This document shows positions 29,908-39,605 of a stretch of DNA of 64,000 nt, in pieces. The notes under the pieces are model-generated. The model was not told the DNA's origin, ran no database searches, and worked only from the letters and a program-made list of their open reading frames with translations. Position numbers and translations under genes: made by a program. This stretch comes from Billgrantia zhangzhouensis. Lineage in GTDB: Bacteria; Pseudomonadota; Gammaproteobacteria; Pseudomonadales; Halomonadaceae. Where the stretch lies: the NCBI RefSeq assembly GCF_021404465.1, contig NZ_JABFTT010000002.1:124001-188000 (forward strand). The letters are read 5' to 3'. Position 1 is the first letter of the stretch; each line of letters starts with the position of its first letter.

Positions 29908-31875
29908 ATGCGAAACCTGCTGCAATCCCTATTCCGCCTGCCGCGGCGGCAGAAGCGCACCATCCAGTTGACGGTGGACTGCGTGCTGATCGCGGTGAGC
30001 TTCCTGCTGGCCATGCTGCTGCGCCTGGAGAGCTGGGCGCCATTGGCAGAGGCTCGTACCTGGATGGCGCTGCTGGTGATGATTCCGTTGAGCCTGGCGA
30101 TCTACGTCCGGCTCGGTTTCTACCGGGCGGTGATCCGTTACCTGGGGCCGAAGGCGATTCGCGCGGTGGTGATCGGCGTGGTGGTATCGGCGCTGTCGCT
30201 GCCGCTGGCCAGTTACCTGTTTGCCTTGGGCATCCCGCGCAGCGTGCCTTTCATCTACGCGATGCTGGCGCTGCTCACCATTGGCGGGGTGCGCTTCGGG
30301 CTGCGAGCCATTTACCTGCGCAGCCAGATTCGCCACAAGCCGCGCGTGGTGATCTACGGCGCCGGTTCGGCCGGTCGCCAGTTGGCGGTCTCGCTCAGTC
30401 ACGGTCAGGAATACCTGCCGATCGCCTTCGTTGACGACGCGGTGAGCTTGCAGAACACCTATATCGAGGGACTCAAGGTCTATCCGCCGCGCCAGCTCGG
30501 CTACCTGGCCGACACCTACGGCGCCGAGCGGGTGTTGCTGGCCATGCCCAGCGCCAGCCGGGCGCGGCGGCGCGAGATCCTGGCCGAACTCGAGCCCCAG
30601 GGCTTCCCGGTACAGACGATTCCCGGGGTGGTCGACATGGTGACCGGCCGGGCCCGGATCAGCGAGGTGCGCGACGTGGCGGTGGAGGATCTGCTGGGGC
30701 GCGATCCGGTGCCGCCCAATCCGACTCTGATGGAGGCCAACATCCGCGGCAAGGTGGTGTTGGTGAGCGGGGCAGGCGGCTCCATCGGCTCCGAGTTGTG
30801 TCGCCAGATCCTGCGTCACGGTCCGAAGCGACTGCTGCTGCTCGATATCTCCGAGTTCGCGCTCTATCGCATCGAACAGGACCTGTGCCGTATCGCCGCC
30901 GATGAAGGGCTCGAGGTGCGTGTCGAGGCGCTGCTGGGATCGGTGCAGCACCGGCAGCGGCTGACTACCGTGATGAAGGCCTACGAGGTGCAGACCGTCT
31001 ACCATGCGGCAGCCTACAAGCATGTGCCGATGGTGGAGCACAACGTGGTCGAGGGCGTGCAGAACAACGTTTTCGGCACCCTGTCGTCGGCCCGTGCGGC
31101 GATGGATGCCGGCGTCGAAACCTTCGTACTGGTGTCCACCGACAAGGCGGTGCGTCCGACCAACGTGATGGGCACCACCAAGCGACTGGCCGAACTCATC
31201 TGCCAAGCCTTCGCCAAGCACCAGGACACCACCCGTTTCTGCATGGTGCGCTTCGGTAACGTGCTGGGCTCCAGCGGCTCGGTGGTACCGCTGTTCCGCG
31301 AGCAGATCCAGGCAGGCGGGCCGATCACCGTGACCCATCCGGACATCACCCGTTTCTTCATGACCATTCCCGAAGCGGCCCAGTTGGTCATTCAGGCCGG
31401 CGCCATGGCTCGCGGGGGAGACGTCTTCGTCCTCGATATGGGCGAGCCGGTACGCATCGCCGACCTGGCGCGCCAGATGGTTCGGCTGTCGGGACTCCGG
31501 GTGCGCGACGAGCGCAGCCCGGATGGCGACATCGTCATTGCCTACAGCGGACTGCGGCCCGGCGAGAAACTGTTTGAAGAGCTGCTGGTGGGCGAGGACG
31601 TCGCGCCGACGTCGCATCCGCGCATCATGACCGCCCAGGAAGTGTTCTGGGAGTGGCCGCGGCTCGAGAACTTCCTCGATCGTTTGTTCGAGGCGTGCCG
31701 CAACTTCCATCACGACGGCATTCGTCGGTTGTTGCTGGAGGCGCCGACTGCGTATCGGCCGGAGGGTGACATCGTCGACCTGGTATGGCTGGAGAAGCGT
31801 CGCTGCGAGGCGCTCACACCGGTGTCGAACACGGTGGTGACGCCGCTGCGCCCGATGCTGGAGCGCCATAAGTAG
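29908..31875 (+). CDS. membrane UDP-GlcNAc 4,6-dehydratase (PglF/WbpM type)
   Basis: The 655-aa product has four N-terminal membrane helices (residues ~20-130), a CoA-binding-like domain (VVIYGAGSAGRQLAVSL), then an SDR domain with SGAGGSIGSELCRQ and the catalytic region STDKAVRPTNVMG. In the last, Met replaces the usual SDR Tyr, as is normal for WbpM and PglF. It converts UDP-GlcNAc to UDP-4-keto-6-deoxy-GlcNAc, the entry to bacillosamine. The gene order C-D-E-F from 27364 forms a complete bacillosamine block. Confidence 0.92.
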   Translation: MRNLLQSLFRLPRRQKRTIQLTVDCVLIAVSFLLAMLLRLESWAPLAEARTWMALLVMIPLSLAIYVRLGFYRAVIRYLGPKAIRAVVIGVVVSALSLPLASYLFALGIPRSVPFIYAMLALLTIGGVRFGLRAIYLRSQIRHKPRVVIYGAGSAGRQLAVSLSHGQEYLPIAFVDDAVSLQNTYIEGLKVYPPRQLGYLADTYGAERVLLAMPSASRARRREILAELEPQGFPVQTIPGVVDMVTGRARISEVRDVAVEDLLGRDPVPPNPTLMEANIRGKVVLVSGAGGSIGSELCRQILRHGPKRLLLLDISEFALYRIEQDLCRIAADEGLEVRVEALLGSVQHRQRLTTVMKAYEVQTVYHAAAYKHVPMVEHNVVEGVQNNVFGTLSSARAAMDAGVETFVLVSTDKAVRPTNVMGTTKRLAELICQAFAKHQDTTRFCMVRFGNVLGSSGSVVPLFREQIQAGGPITVTHPDITRFFMTIPEAAQLVIQAGAMARGGDVFVLDMGEPVRIADLARQMVRLSGLRVRDERSPDGDIVIAYSGLRPGEKLFEELLVGEDVAPTSHPRIMTAQEVFWEWPRLENFLDRLFEACRNFHHDGIRRLLLEAPTAYRPEGDIVDLVWLEKRRCEALTPVSNTVVTPLRPMLERHK

Positions 31876-32003
31876 GAGTGGTATCGCAGGCGTCGATCAG
31901 GAAGGTCGACGGCCAACTCTCATCGCAGCCGGTACATCGACCACGAATCGCCCAAAGCGTGCCCTTCGGCCACGGCCGTGGCACCGTTCATGGAGAACAG
32001 AAC

Positions 32004-33854
32004 ATGTGTGGCATCGTAGCTGCCGTGGGTTCGGACAACGTCCTGCCCACTCTGATGGAAGGTCTCAAGCGCCTCGAGTATCGAGGCTACGATTCAGCGG
32101 GTGTCGCCCTGGTAGAGGCTCCCGGCAAGTTGGGCCGCGCTCGTGAGGTGGGCAAGGTGGCGGCTCTGGAGCGCCTGCTCTCGGCGGCACCGTTGACGGG
32201 CCTGACCGGTGTAGCGCATACGCGCTGGGCGACCCATGGCGAGCCCAGCCAGGACAACGCTCACCCTCACGTCTCGGGACGAATCGCCGTGGTGCACAAT
32301 GGCATCATCGAGAATCACCAGGCGCTCAAGGCCGAGCTCATTGCCGATGGCTACGTCTTCACTTCGGCCACCGATACCGAGGTGATAGCGCACCTGGTCG
32401 AACGCGAACTCAAGGTTCGTGGCGAACTACTGGCTGCGGTCGAGGCTGCGGTGGCTCGCCTTGAGGGGGCCTATGCCCTGGGCGTGATCGATGCCGACAG
32501 ACCCGACCGGGTCGTCGGTGCCCGTCATGGCAGCCCGCTGGTGGTCGGTATCTCGGACCAGGGCTGCTACCTGGGGTCCGATCCTTTGGCGCTGCTGACG
32601 GTGACGGACCGCTTCGTCTACCTGGAAGACGGGGACCTGGTGGAGGCGACTCGCAAGGGCTGCGTCGTACATGGGGTCGACGCCGCGGGCACCCGCCATC
32701 CCGTGGTGCGTGAGGTGCTGCGCTACGAGCACGACGACCAGGCCGTCGGCAAGGGTGAGTTCGAGCATTATATGCTCAAGGAAATCCACGAGCAGCCGGT
32801 CGCCGTGGCCAACGCCCTGGAAGGACGGCTGGGCAGCGATCAGGTGCTGATCGAGGCGTTTGGCCCCCAGGCCCGTCAGTTGCTCGGCAGGACCCGCCAG
32901 ATCCATCTGGTGGCCTGTGGCACCAGCTACCATGCCGGCATGGTGGCGCGTTACTGGATCGAGGCGCTGGCGGGGGTGCCGTGCCAGGTGGAGATCGCCT
33001 CGGAGTACCGCTATCGCGACGTGGCGGCGCCTCCCGGGACGCTGTTGCTGACCCTGTCGCAGTCGGGCGAGACGGCCGATACCCTGGCCGCGTTGCGTCA
33101 TGCGCGCAAGCGCCAGGGGGAGAATTATGTCGGGGCGCTGGCGATCTGCAACGTGCCGGGCAGCTCGCTGGTGCGTGAATCCGACCTCAGCCTGATGACG
33201 CATGCCGGACCCGAGATCGGTGTTGCCTCGACCAAGGCCTTCACCACCCAGCTCACTGCCTTGATGCTGGTGACCCTGGCCCTGCGACAGCTGCGCGGGG
33301 GCGATCAGGACCTGACCGCGAGACTGGTACATCGCCTGCGCTACCTGCCGACCTTGCTGGGCGATACGCTGCAGCTCGACGATGAGATCGCCGCTCTGGC
33401 CAAGCGCTGCGCCGACTACCGTCACACCTTGTTCCTGGGGCGCGGTGCACAGATGCCTATCGCCCTTGAGGGAGCGCTCAAGCTCAAGGAGATTTCCTAC
33501 ATCCATGCCGAAGCCTATCCCGCTGGTGAACTGAAGCATGGTCCGCTGGCGTTGATCGATGGCAGCATGCCGGTCGTGGCCCTCGCCCCCATGGACGAAC
33601 TGATCGACAAACTCAAGTCCAACCTGCAGGAAGTCCGGGCGCGGGGAGGCCAACTGCTGGTCTTTGCCGATCCCGAGAGCGGCCTGGAGCAAGAGGAGGG
33701 CATGACAGTCATCAAGGTGCCCGGTTGCTGCCGCTTTCTGGCACCGATCGTCTATACCCTGCCGCTACAGTTGCTGGCCTATCACGTGGCGGTGGCTCGG
33801 GGTACCGATGTCGATCAGCCGCGTAATCTGGCCAAGTCGGTCACCGTGGAATGA
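32004..33854 (+). CDS. glmS: glutamine:fructose-6-phosphate aminotransferase
   Basis: The 616-aa product starts MCGIVAAVG with Cys1 as glutaminase nucleophile. RYLEYRGYDSAG-type motifs, HTRWATHGEPSQDNAHPH, two SIS domains (TLSQSGETADTLAALRHA) and the C-terminal KSVTVE are all present. It makes glucosamine-6-phosphate, feeding UDP-GlcNAc. The frame extends to 31878, but the ATG at 32004 is required for the N-terminal Cys. Its location in the capsule cluster suggests a dedicated supply; whether another glmS exists elsewhere cannot be told. Confidence 0.95.
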   Translation: MCGIVAAVGSDNVLPTLMEGLKRLEYRGYDSAGVALVEAPGKLGRAREVGKVAALERLLSAAPLTGLTGVAHTRWATHGEPSQDNAHPHVSGRIAVVHNGIIENHQALKAELIADGYVFTSATDTEVIAHLVERELKVRGELLAAVEAAVARLEGAYALGVIDADRPDRVVGARHGSPLVVGISDQGCYLGSDPLALLTVTDRFVYLEDGDLVEATRKGCVVHGVDAAGTRHPVVREVLRYEHDDQAVGKGEFEHYMLKEIHEQPVAVANALEGRLGSDQVLIEAFGPQARQLLGRTRQIHLVACGTSYHAGMVARYWIEALAGVPCQVEIASEYRYRDVAAPPGTLLLTLSQSGETADTLAALRHARKRQGENYVGALAICNVPGSSLVRESDLSLMTHAGPEIGVASTKAFTTQLTALMLVTLALRQLRGGDQDLTARLVHRLRYLPTLLGDTLQLDDEIAALAKRCADYRHTLFLGRGAQMPIALEGALKLKEISYIHAEAYPAGELKHGPLALIDGSMPVVALAPMDELIDKLKSNLQEVRARGGQLLVFADPESGLEQEEGMTVIKVPGCCRFLAPIVYTLPLQLLAYHVAVARGTDVDQPRNLAKSVTVE

Positions 33855-34000
33855 CGCGAGCCGGCTTGCTGGATATTGGCTCCATCCCGCATCGATTCCA
33901 CTATGCTGAGAGGTAATGTGTCAGTACGGCGTCAGGAGAGCCAGGAGGGCAATGCGCCCTGCCGCCGTTCACGGCAGTATATCAACGGACGAACTTTGCC

Positions 34001-35275
34001 ATGATCGAAGATAATTCGTATCGACCGCTAGCCGGGGCCGTACCCCGCCACCTGAAAACGCAGTACCAGACCTGGCTGGCAGTCGCGGCCATGCTGCTGC
34101 TGGGCGCGGCGATGCTGGTGCTGCCTTGGACCCTGCTCATCGCCGTGCCGCCGTTACTGCTGTTGACGGCGTGGCTGGGAGGGGAAGGTCAGATGGCGGC
34201 GTTCCCCAGTCGCCAGGATCTGCTGCTGCTAGGGGCGCTGGGACTGCAAGGGCTCATCTGGATCGTCATGCTGCGATTGCATGGGGAGGGGGCGGATGGC
34301 TTGGCCGATGCCTGGCCCTTTGCCCTTGGCATGGTAACCCTGCTGGCCTTCTCCAGAGCCAAGATGCCCGTCACTTGGCTATGGGCCGGTTTGGCGCTGG
34401 GCAGCCTGGCGGCAAGTGGATGGGCCGTGTGGCAGCGTGTCGTCGAAGGAACGGTCCGGGCGAGTGGCCACGAGCCGTTGCATGCCATCCTGTTCGGCAA
34501 CCTCGGGCTATTGATGGGACTGCTGTGCTTTGCCGGCTTGAGCTGGTCGTTTGCACGACGCGAACGCTGGCCTTGGTCGCTGCTGCTGATCGCCGGTGGC
34601 CTGGCGGGGCTGGTCACTTCGGCGTTTTCCGGTTCGCGGGGAGGCTGGATCGGCCTGCCGCTGGCCATCTGGGTGCTCTACCGCGGGCATGGGCGCCGCC
34701 TGTCGCTGAGCTGGCGGGTAACCCTGATTGCTGCCCTGATGGCGCTATTGGGGAGTCTCTACGTGATGCCGCAGACCGGCGTGGCCACCCGGGTGGATCA
34801 TGCCATCGACAGCATGCGTCAGTACGTGGCGGGCGATGACGAGATGACGTCGGTCAGCGCCAGGCTGGAGATGTGGCGCGGCTCCTCGCAGCTGATCCTG
34901 GAGCGTCCCCTGATGGGATGGGGAGGCAGCGGTTATCAAGCCGCCATGCGCGAGCGTGGCGCCGAGGGCGTGCAGCATCCTTCGCTGGGACGTTTCTGGC
35001 ACGCCCACAATGACGTGCTCGATGCTTGGGTCAAGCGGGGGCTGCCGGGGTTGCTGGCTTTGCTGGCGCTCTACTTCATACCGCTTTGGCTGTTCGCGCG
35101 CGGTGTCAGTGCCGGCTCCGGCGAGCGCCGGGCGCTGGCGGTGGCGGGAACGTTGGTGCCGGTGGCGTTCATCGACTTCGGCCTGACCTACAGCTTCCTG
35201 GCGTATCCCGCCGGCGGACTGGTCTATGCGCTGTTGATCACGATTCTTTGGGGGCTCTATCGCCAGGCGCGTTGA
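34001..35275 (+). CDS. O-antigen ligase / Wzy-family membrane protein
   Basis: The 424-aa protein has ~10-12 membrane helices and the Wzy_C/WaaL signature: SGSRGGWIGLPLAIWVL, then a large periplasmic loop with ERPLMGWGGSGYQ and RFWHAHNDVLDAWVKRGLPG (the conserved His-containing loop). It is the second polymerase/ligase-like protein of the cluster. It could be a ligase joining polymer to an acceptor, or a second polymerase. It is separated from glmS by 146 bp and may have its own promoter. Confidence 0.82.
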   Translation: MIEDNSYRPLAGAVPRHLKTQYQTWLAVAAMLLLGAAMLVLPWTLLIAVPPLLLLTAWLGGEGQMAAFPSRQDLLLLGALGLQGLIWIVMLRLHGEGADGLADAWPFALGMVTLLAFSRAKMPVTWLWAGLALGSLAASGWAVWQRVVEGTVRASGHEPLHAILFGNLGLLMGLLCFAGLSWSFARRERWPWSLLLIAGGLAGLVTSAFSGSRGGWIGLPLAIWVLYRGHGRRLSLSWRVTLIAALMALLGSLYVMPQTGVATRVDHAIDSMRQYVAGDDEMTSVSARLEMWRGSSQLILERPLMGWGGSGYQAAMRERGAEGVQHPSLGRFWHAHNDVLDAWVKRGLPGLLALLALYFIPLWLFARGVSAGSGERRALAVAGTLVPVAFIDFGLTYSFLAYPAGGLVYALLITILWGLYRQAR

Positions 35276-35297
35276 TGCCTGACCCAATGCTTCCCGC

Positions 35298-35897
35298 CTA
35301 GTGGTGGATCTGGCGAAACGTCAGGCTGATACGTAGCCCGGGGATGCGCCGAGGCAGTAGTGCATGCTGCAACAGGGTCTGGCAGCCGGGTCCCATCAGC
35401 AAAAGACTATCGTGGGGTAGCCAGACGTTGAAAGGTTCCCCTGTGCCATGCTTCCAGCGAAACCGCAGCGGCCGTTCGGCGCCTAGCGTCACGGCCCCGA
35501 CGATGGGGTCCTGGCCGAGCTCGGGCTCGTCGTCGCTGTGCCACCCCATGCGCTCGTGGCCATCGGCATAGCGGTTGAGCAGCACACTGTTGAAGGTGAC
35601 TTCGAGGCCCTGTGCCGCTAGTAGCCTGGTGATCCGGTCGCGTATCGCGAGGACTTCCGAATTCCAGGCGACCGGCATGAAGTCGCGCCCCGAATAGCGG
35701 TAGCCCGCCTCGGGTTCGCCCATCCACACCTGGCGGCGGGGAATGGGGTGCTCGCGTCCGTATAGGCGCAGGCTGGGCTGCTGCCAATCCAGCGAGGCGT
35801 CCAGCCTGTCGAGCACTTCGCTGGCCCTGGGTTCACCGAGTACACCCTGATAGCGAGCCAGGAGAGGTGTGGTCGAGAGTCGCTCCCAGCCTGGCAT
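35298..35897 (-). CDS. AlkB-like 2-oxoglutarate/Fe(II) dioxygenase
   Basis: The 199-aa product has the iron-binding HxD in GWHSDDEPELG, a distal His in LLQHALLPRR, and the 2-oxoglutarate-binding RISLTFRQ at the C-terminus. The nucleotide-recognition lid contains RQVWMGEPEAGYRYSG. AlkB-family enzymes demethylate alkylated DNA or RNA bases. The ATG at 35897 has AGGAGAG upstream; the longer frame to 36050 overlaps the LysM gene. Confidence 0.88.
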   Translation of the reverse strand: MPGWERLSTTPLLARYQGVLGEPRASEVLDRLDASLDWQQPSLRLYGREHPIPRRQVWMGEPEAGYRYSGRDFMPVAWNSEVLAIRDRITRLLAAQGLEVTFNSVLLNRYADGHERMGWHSDDEPELGQDPIVGAVTLGAERPLRFRWKHGTGEPFNVWLPHDSLLLMGPGCQTLLQHALLPRRIPGLRISLTFRQIHH

Positions 35898-35919
35898 GCT
35901 GCTCTCCTCGATTCCTTCT

Positions 35920-36882
35920 TCAGCGCAGCACACGGCGGGGATCGATCGGTTTGCCTCCGAGCCGCATGTCGAAGAGCAGGTCGAAGCGTTCGGTGGCGTT
36001 GCTGAACCCGACTTCGCAGACCGGCGTGCCACGCGTGACCCGCGCACCATCGTTCACCAGCAGATTGTCGCACAGGGCGTAGACACTCTGCAGGTTGTCG
36101 GCGTGGTGCACGATGACCACGCGGCCCAACTGGCGCATGCTGCCGGCGAAGCGCACATCGCCGTCGGCGACCGCTCTGGCCCGGGCGCCGCGATTGGTGG
36201 CCAGCAGCATCGGTTGCAGGGTGCCGTTGTTATCGGTGCCGTAGGCACGCACGATACGGTAGTCTTCGAGCGGCCAAGGCCAGTTGCGCGCCGAGGCGGG
36301 CAGCGAGCTGGGCGCGGGACTCGGCGAACGTGGGGGAGCGCTCGAGCTAGTGCTGGAGCGGCTGGCGGAGGCAGCACCCGACGAGGACGAGGCGCTTGCC
36401 ACGGCGCTGCCCGAGCCGCGTAGGGGCACCTGGACGATCTGGCCTACCCGCAGTCGAGTCGGTTCGACCCCGGGGTTGGCCGATTGGATGCGTGCCGGTG
36501 TGGTGCCGAAGCGGCGGGCAATGGCCGAATAGGTGTCGCCTGGACGCACTTGGTAGCGATACGGGCCGCCGGAAGGCGCGCGCTCCCGGTGGGTCGGTAC
36601 CAACAGCCGCTGGCCGACTGCCAACCGGTTGGGATTGACGCCGGGATTGAAGCGCTGGAGGCGGGCAAGCGGTACGTCGGCGCGGGCGGCTATGCCGCCC
36701 AGGGTGTCGCCGCGCTGCACCACGACCCAGTGTCCGGCGATTCCCGGATCGCCGCTACGCTGAACCTCGCCACTGCCGCGGGGCGAAGCGCAGCCCACAA
36801 GCAGCAACAGCGACAGCAAGCAGAGCAGCGTCAGCGCGATTCGAGCGCCTGGTCTTTTTCCTGCCACAGGGCATTGAGCCAT
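35920..36882 (-). CDS. LysM / degenerate M23 lipoprotein (NlpD/YgeR-like)
   Basis: The 320-aa product has a lipobox (LLLLVGC, Cys ~31), then two LysM domains (VVVQRGDTLGGIAARADVPL and YQVRPGDTYSAIARRFGTTP), a Ser-rich linker and a C-terminal LytM/M23 domain. The metal-binding HxH is missing (LLFDMRLGGKPIDP where catalytic members have LHFE). Such degenerate LytM proteins activate cell-wall amidases. The start overlaps the acyltransferase gene by 52 bp; the in-frame GTG at 36867 would shorten the overlap. Confidence 0.85.
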   Translation of the reverse strand: MAQCPVAGKRPGARIALTLLCLLSLLLLVGCASPRGSGEVQRSGDPGIAGHWVVVQRGDTLGGIAARADVPLARLQRFNPGVNPNRLAVGQRLLVPTHRERAPSGGPYRYQVRPGDTYSAIARRFGTTPARIQSANPGVEPTRLRVGQIVQVPLRGSGSAVASASSSSGAASASRSSTSSSAPPRSPSPAPSSLPASARNWPWPLEDYRIVRAYGTDNNGTLQPMLLATNRGARARAVADGDVRFAGSMRQLGRVVIVHHADNLQSVYALCDNLLVNDGARVTRGTPVCEVGFSNATERFDLLFDMRLGGKPIDPRRVLR

Positions 36883-37700
36883 GAGTGGAAGCGTTCCTTG
36901 TAGTGCGGGTCGTCATGGTAGCTGCTGTCTAGCATCCAGGCCGGTACGTCACGGTGCCGTGCCTCGAGAGTGATCGGACCTTCGCGGCCGCACAGGAAAC
37001 CCCAGAAGGTAGGCCGGGGGTTCGCGTAGTGCAGCGTGACGTCCAGAATGCCGTCGAGCTGTTCGCCGAGCAGGCTGAGCACCTGGGCGATACCGCCGGC
37101 CTTGGGTCGTAGCAGGTGGCGGAAGGGGCTATTTTGAGCGTCGCGCTTGGCCGGGGTAAATCGGGTACCTTCAACGAAGTTGAAGATGGCGATAGGCATC
37201 TCGCGGGCGCGCTCGCACATGCGTTCGGTTGCCTGACGGTCGATGTGGGCCAGGCGCGGGTTGCGCTCGATCTGCTCGCGGCTGTAGCGACGCATGAAGG
37301 GGTACTCGAGTGCCCACCAGGCGAGCCCCACGATAGGTACCCAGATCAGTTGCTGCTTGAGGAAGAAGCGCGGCATCGGGATGCGTCGGTGCAGAACCAT
37401 CAGCAGCATGAAGATGTCGGTCCAACTGCGATGATTGGAAATCACCAGCCAGCGCTGCTCGGGCGAAAGCCTCTCGGGTAAGGTCGCCTCGAGGCGGGGC
37501 TGCAACCAGTGGCGCATCCACCACAGGTTGCAGCCTATCCAGTTCAGGGCCACGCCATTGAGCCCCCGCAGCACGATCAGCCGCAAGGAGCGCGTCGGTG
37601 TGATCAGCTTGAGCAGCGTCAGTAGGATCAGAGGAACCGACCAGAACAGGGTAGTGATAACCAGTAACAGTACGCTGACGAGCCCTTTCAGGGTCGACAT
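36831..37700 (-). CDS. lysophospholipid acyltransferase (YihG-like)
   Basis: The 289-aa inner-membrane acyltransferase has an N-terminal membrane segment (VSVLLLVITTLFWSVPLILL), the HX4D motif NHRSWTDI near residue 90, and FVEGTRFT further on. This is the PlsC/LPLAT arrangement, closest in style to YihG/YihC long-acyl members. The ATG at 37700 follows GGAGTCAGGA; the frame to 37751 is not needed. It is probably cotranscribed with the LysM gene. Confidence 0.85.
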   Translation of the reverse strand: MSTLKGLVSVLLLVITTLFWSVPLILLTLLKLITPTRSLRLIVLRGLNGVALNWIGCNLWWMRHWLQPRLEATLPERLSPEQRWLVISNHRSWTDIFMLLMVLHRRIPMPRFFLKQQLIWVPIVGLAWWALEYPFMRRYSREQIERNPRLAHIDRQATERMCERAREMPIAIFNFVEGTRFTPAKRDAQNSPFRHLLRPKAGGIAQVLSLLGEQLDGILDVTLHYANPRPTFWGFLCGREGPITLEARHRDVPAWMLDSSYHDDPHYKERFHSWLNALWQEKDQALESR

Positions 37701-37801
37701 TCCTGACTCCTCGAGTTGCGTCATGGCACTTATCGACGAATAGCCGCACATGCTAATGGATCGGGCCGTGACTGCCTAGCAGCCTGTGCCAGCGCTTCCA
37801 C

Positions 37802-38695
37802 TCACGCTGTCGGCTCGCACAGCGTGATTTGCAGTACGTCATGCAGCGCCCGCGCTGCGGTCGAGAGCTCCTGGCCGGCACTCAGGACCACGCCCACGGT
37901 GCGGCGGATCTGCGGATCGAAGAGCGGCACGCAACGCGCGCCGAGTTCGTGCATCTGCTCGCGGCACAGCGTCGGCACGGCACTGACGCCCAGGCCGCTT
38001 GCCACCATGCGGCCGACGGTAGCAAGCTGGTGGCTCTCGAAGGCGACCGGCAGTTCGGTATGCCGGCGGGCCAGTGCCTGCTCCAGCAGGATGCGCACCA
38101 TGGAGGGACGTTGCAGGGTAATGAAGTCGTGCGCGAGTAGCGTCTTCCAGTCGATCGAGTCGGCCGTCGCGGAGGGGGAGTCCGGCGGCAGGACGGCTAC
38201 GAAGGTGTCGTCGAACAGCGGCAGGAAATCGATGCCCTCGCGGGTTTCCGGTTCGAAGGCGATACCGAGCTCGACCTGCTGGCGGCGCACCATGTCGATC
38301 ACTTCCTCGTTGATCACGTCATGTACCGTCACGTTGACCCGCGGAAAGCGTTCGCGAAAGCGGCGCAGGGCGCTAGGCAGCCGATTGCAGGCGACCGATG
38401 GCATCGCCGCCAATGCCACGCGACCGAGCTGCAGGGTAAAGCGCTGGCGCAGAAGCTCCTCGGTGTTGTCCCAGTCGGCCAGCAGGCGCTTGGCCAGCGG
38501 CAGCAGCGTTTCGCCTTCCGGGGTGAGGCGCACGCTGCGTGTGCTGCGAATCAGCAGCGGACCGCCCAGGGTTTCCTCCAGGCCCTTGATGGCCAGGCTT
38601 AGCGCCGGCTGGGAGAGATGCAGCCGCTCGCAGGCTTGGGTGAAGCTCAACGTCTGGGCCACGGCAAGGAAGGCCCGCAACTGCTTGGCGGTCAT
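37802..38695 (-). CDS. LysR-family transcriptional regulator
   Basis: The 297-aa product has an N-terminal winged helix (MTAKQLRAFLAVAQTLSFTQ, then LHLSQPALSLAIKGLE) and a LysR substrate-binding domain. It is divergent from scoAB, 130 bp apart, so it likely controls the acetoacetate CoA-transferase genes and itself. The inducer is unknown. Confidence 0.9.
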   Translation of the reverse strand: MTAKQLRAFLAVAQTLSFTQACERLHLSQPALSLAIKGLEETLGGPLLIRSTRSVRLTPEGETLLPLAKRLLADWDNTEELLRQRFTLQLGRVALAAMPSVACNRLPSALRRFRERFPRVNVTVHDVINEEVIDMVRRQQVELGIAFEPETREGIDFLPLFDDTFVAVLPPDSPSATADSIDWKTLLAHDFITLQRPSMVRILLEQALARRHTELPVAFESHQLATVGRMVASGLGVSAVPTLCREQMHELGARCVPLFDPQIRRTVGVVLSAGQELSTAARALHDVLQITLCEPTA

Positions 38696-38719
38696 GTCGG
38701 CTGGCTCATTTTATAAATC

Positions 38720-38736
38720 ATTCATATTAATTCATA
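38720..38736. promoter_or_regulatory. direct repeat ATTCATA x2 in the lysR-scoA promoter
   Basis: Two ATTCATA copies start 10 bp apart (one helical turn) in an AT-rich stretch between lysR and scoA. This is a plausible LysR-type binding site. No biochemical evidence is available from sequence. Confidence 0.35.
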
Positions 38737-38825
38737 AAAAAAACAAACTTAACAAATATATGGGGTAGGGCAACACTGTCTGCTACCGTCAATTTACCCA
38801 CTTCACAACAAGACGAGGCTTTGCG

Positions 38826-39527
38826 ATGTCCGGATTCGACAAGCGCGTGTACTCCTACGAAGAGGCAATGGCTGGCATCGAGAGCGGCATGACCGTCGTT
38901 GCCGGGGGCTTTGGCCTGTGCGGTATCCCCGAGAACCTGATTGCCGAGATCAAGCGTCGGGGCGTCAAGGACCTCACGATCATCTCCAACAATTGCGGCG
39001 TCGATGGATTCGGCCTGGGCCTGCTGCTGGAAGACAAGCAGATCAAGCGCTTCTATGCATCCTACGTGGGCGAAAACGCCCTGTTCGAGCAGCAGATGCT
39101 CAACGAAGAGATCGAAGTGATCCTGACGCCGCAGGGAACCCTGGCCGAGAAGATGCGCGCCGGCGGCGCCGGGATTCCCGCTTTCTACACCGCCACCGGT
39201 TACGGCACGCCGATCGGCGAGGGCAAGGAGGTGCGCGAGTTCAACGGGCGTCACTACATTCTCGAGGAGGCGTTTCACGCCGACTTCGCCATCGTCAAGG
39301 GCTGGAAGGCCGACCGCTACGGCAACGTGATCTACCGCGACACGGCGCAGAACTTCAACCCACTGGCCGCCACCTGCGGCAAGGTCACCGTGGTGGAAGT
39401 CGAGGAGATCGTCGAGCCGGGCGAGTTGCGTTCCGATCAGATCCATACGCCGGGCATTTATGTCGACCGCATCATTCAGGGCACCTTCGAGAAGCGTATC
39501 GAGAAGCGCACCGTACGCGAGGGTTGA
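38826..39527 (+). CDS. scoA: 3-oxoacid CoA-transferase subunit A
   Basis: The 233-aa product has the CoA-binding glycine motif [13 protein letters not shown] near residue 27 and the [15 protein letters not shown] stretch of ScoA/AtoD. With scoB it transfers CoA from succinyl-CoA to acetoacetate, so that ketone bodies can be used. It is 78 bp upstream of scoB and divergent from a LysR gene. 3-Hydroxybutyrate dehydrogenase is 4 kb downstream. Confidence 0.93.
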   Translation: MSGFDKRVYSYEEAMAGIESGMTVVAGGFGLCGIPENLIAEIKRRGVKDLTIISNNCGVDGFGLGLLLEDKQIKRFYASYVGENALFEQQMLNEEIEVILTPQGTLAEKMRAGGAGIPAFYTATGYGTPIGEGKEVREFNGRHYILEEAFHADFAIVKGWKADRYGNVIYRDTAQNFNPLAATCGKVTVVEVEEIVEPGELRSDQIHTPGIYVDRIIQGTFEKRIEKRTVREG

Positions 39528-39605
39528 GCCCTCCGTCGTTCAGGCGCCGGCTCACCGCCGGTATCGATTTTTTCGCTTCTCCACCGAACACAAGAGGCAA
39601 ACAAG

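Noticed and set aside
29929..31869. Minus-strand 646-codon frame opposite the PglF-like gene
   Set aside because: Same reason: mirror of a high-GC gene with no domain signal.
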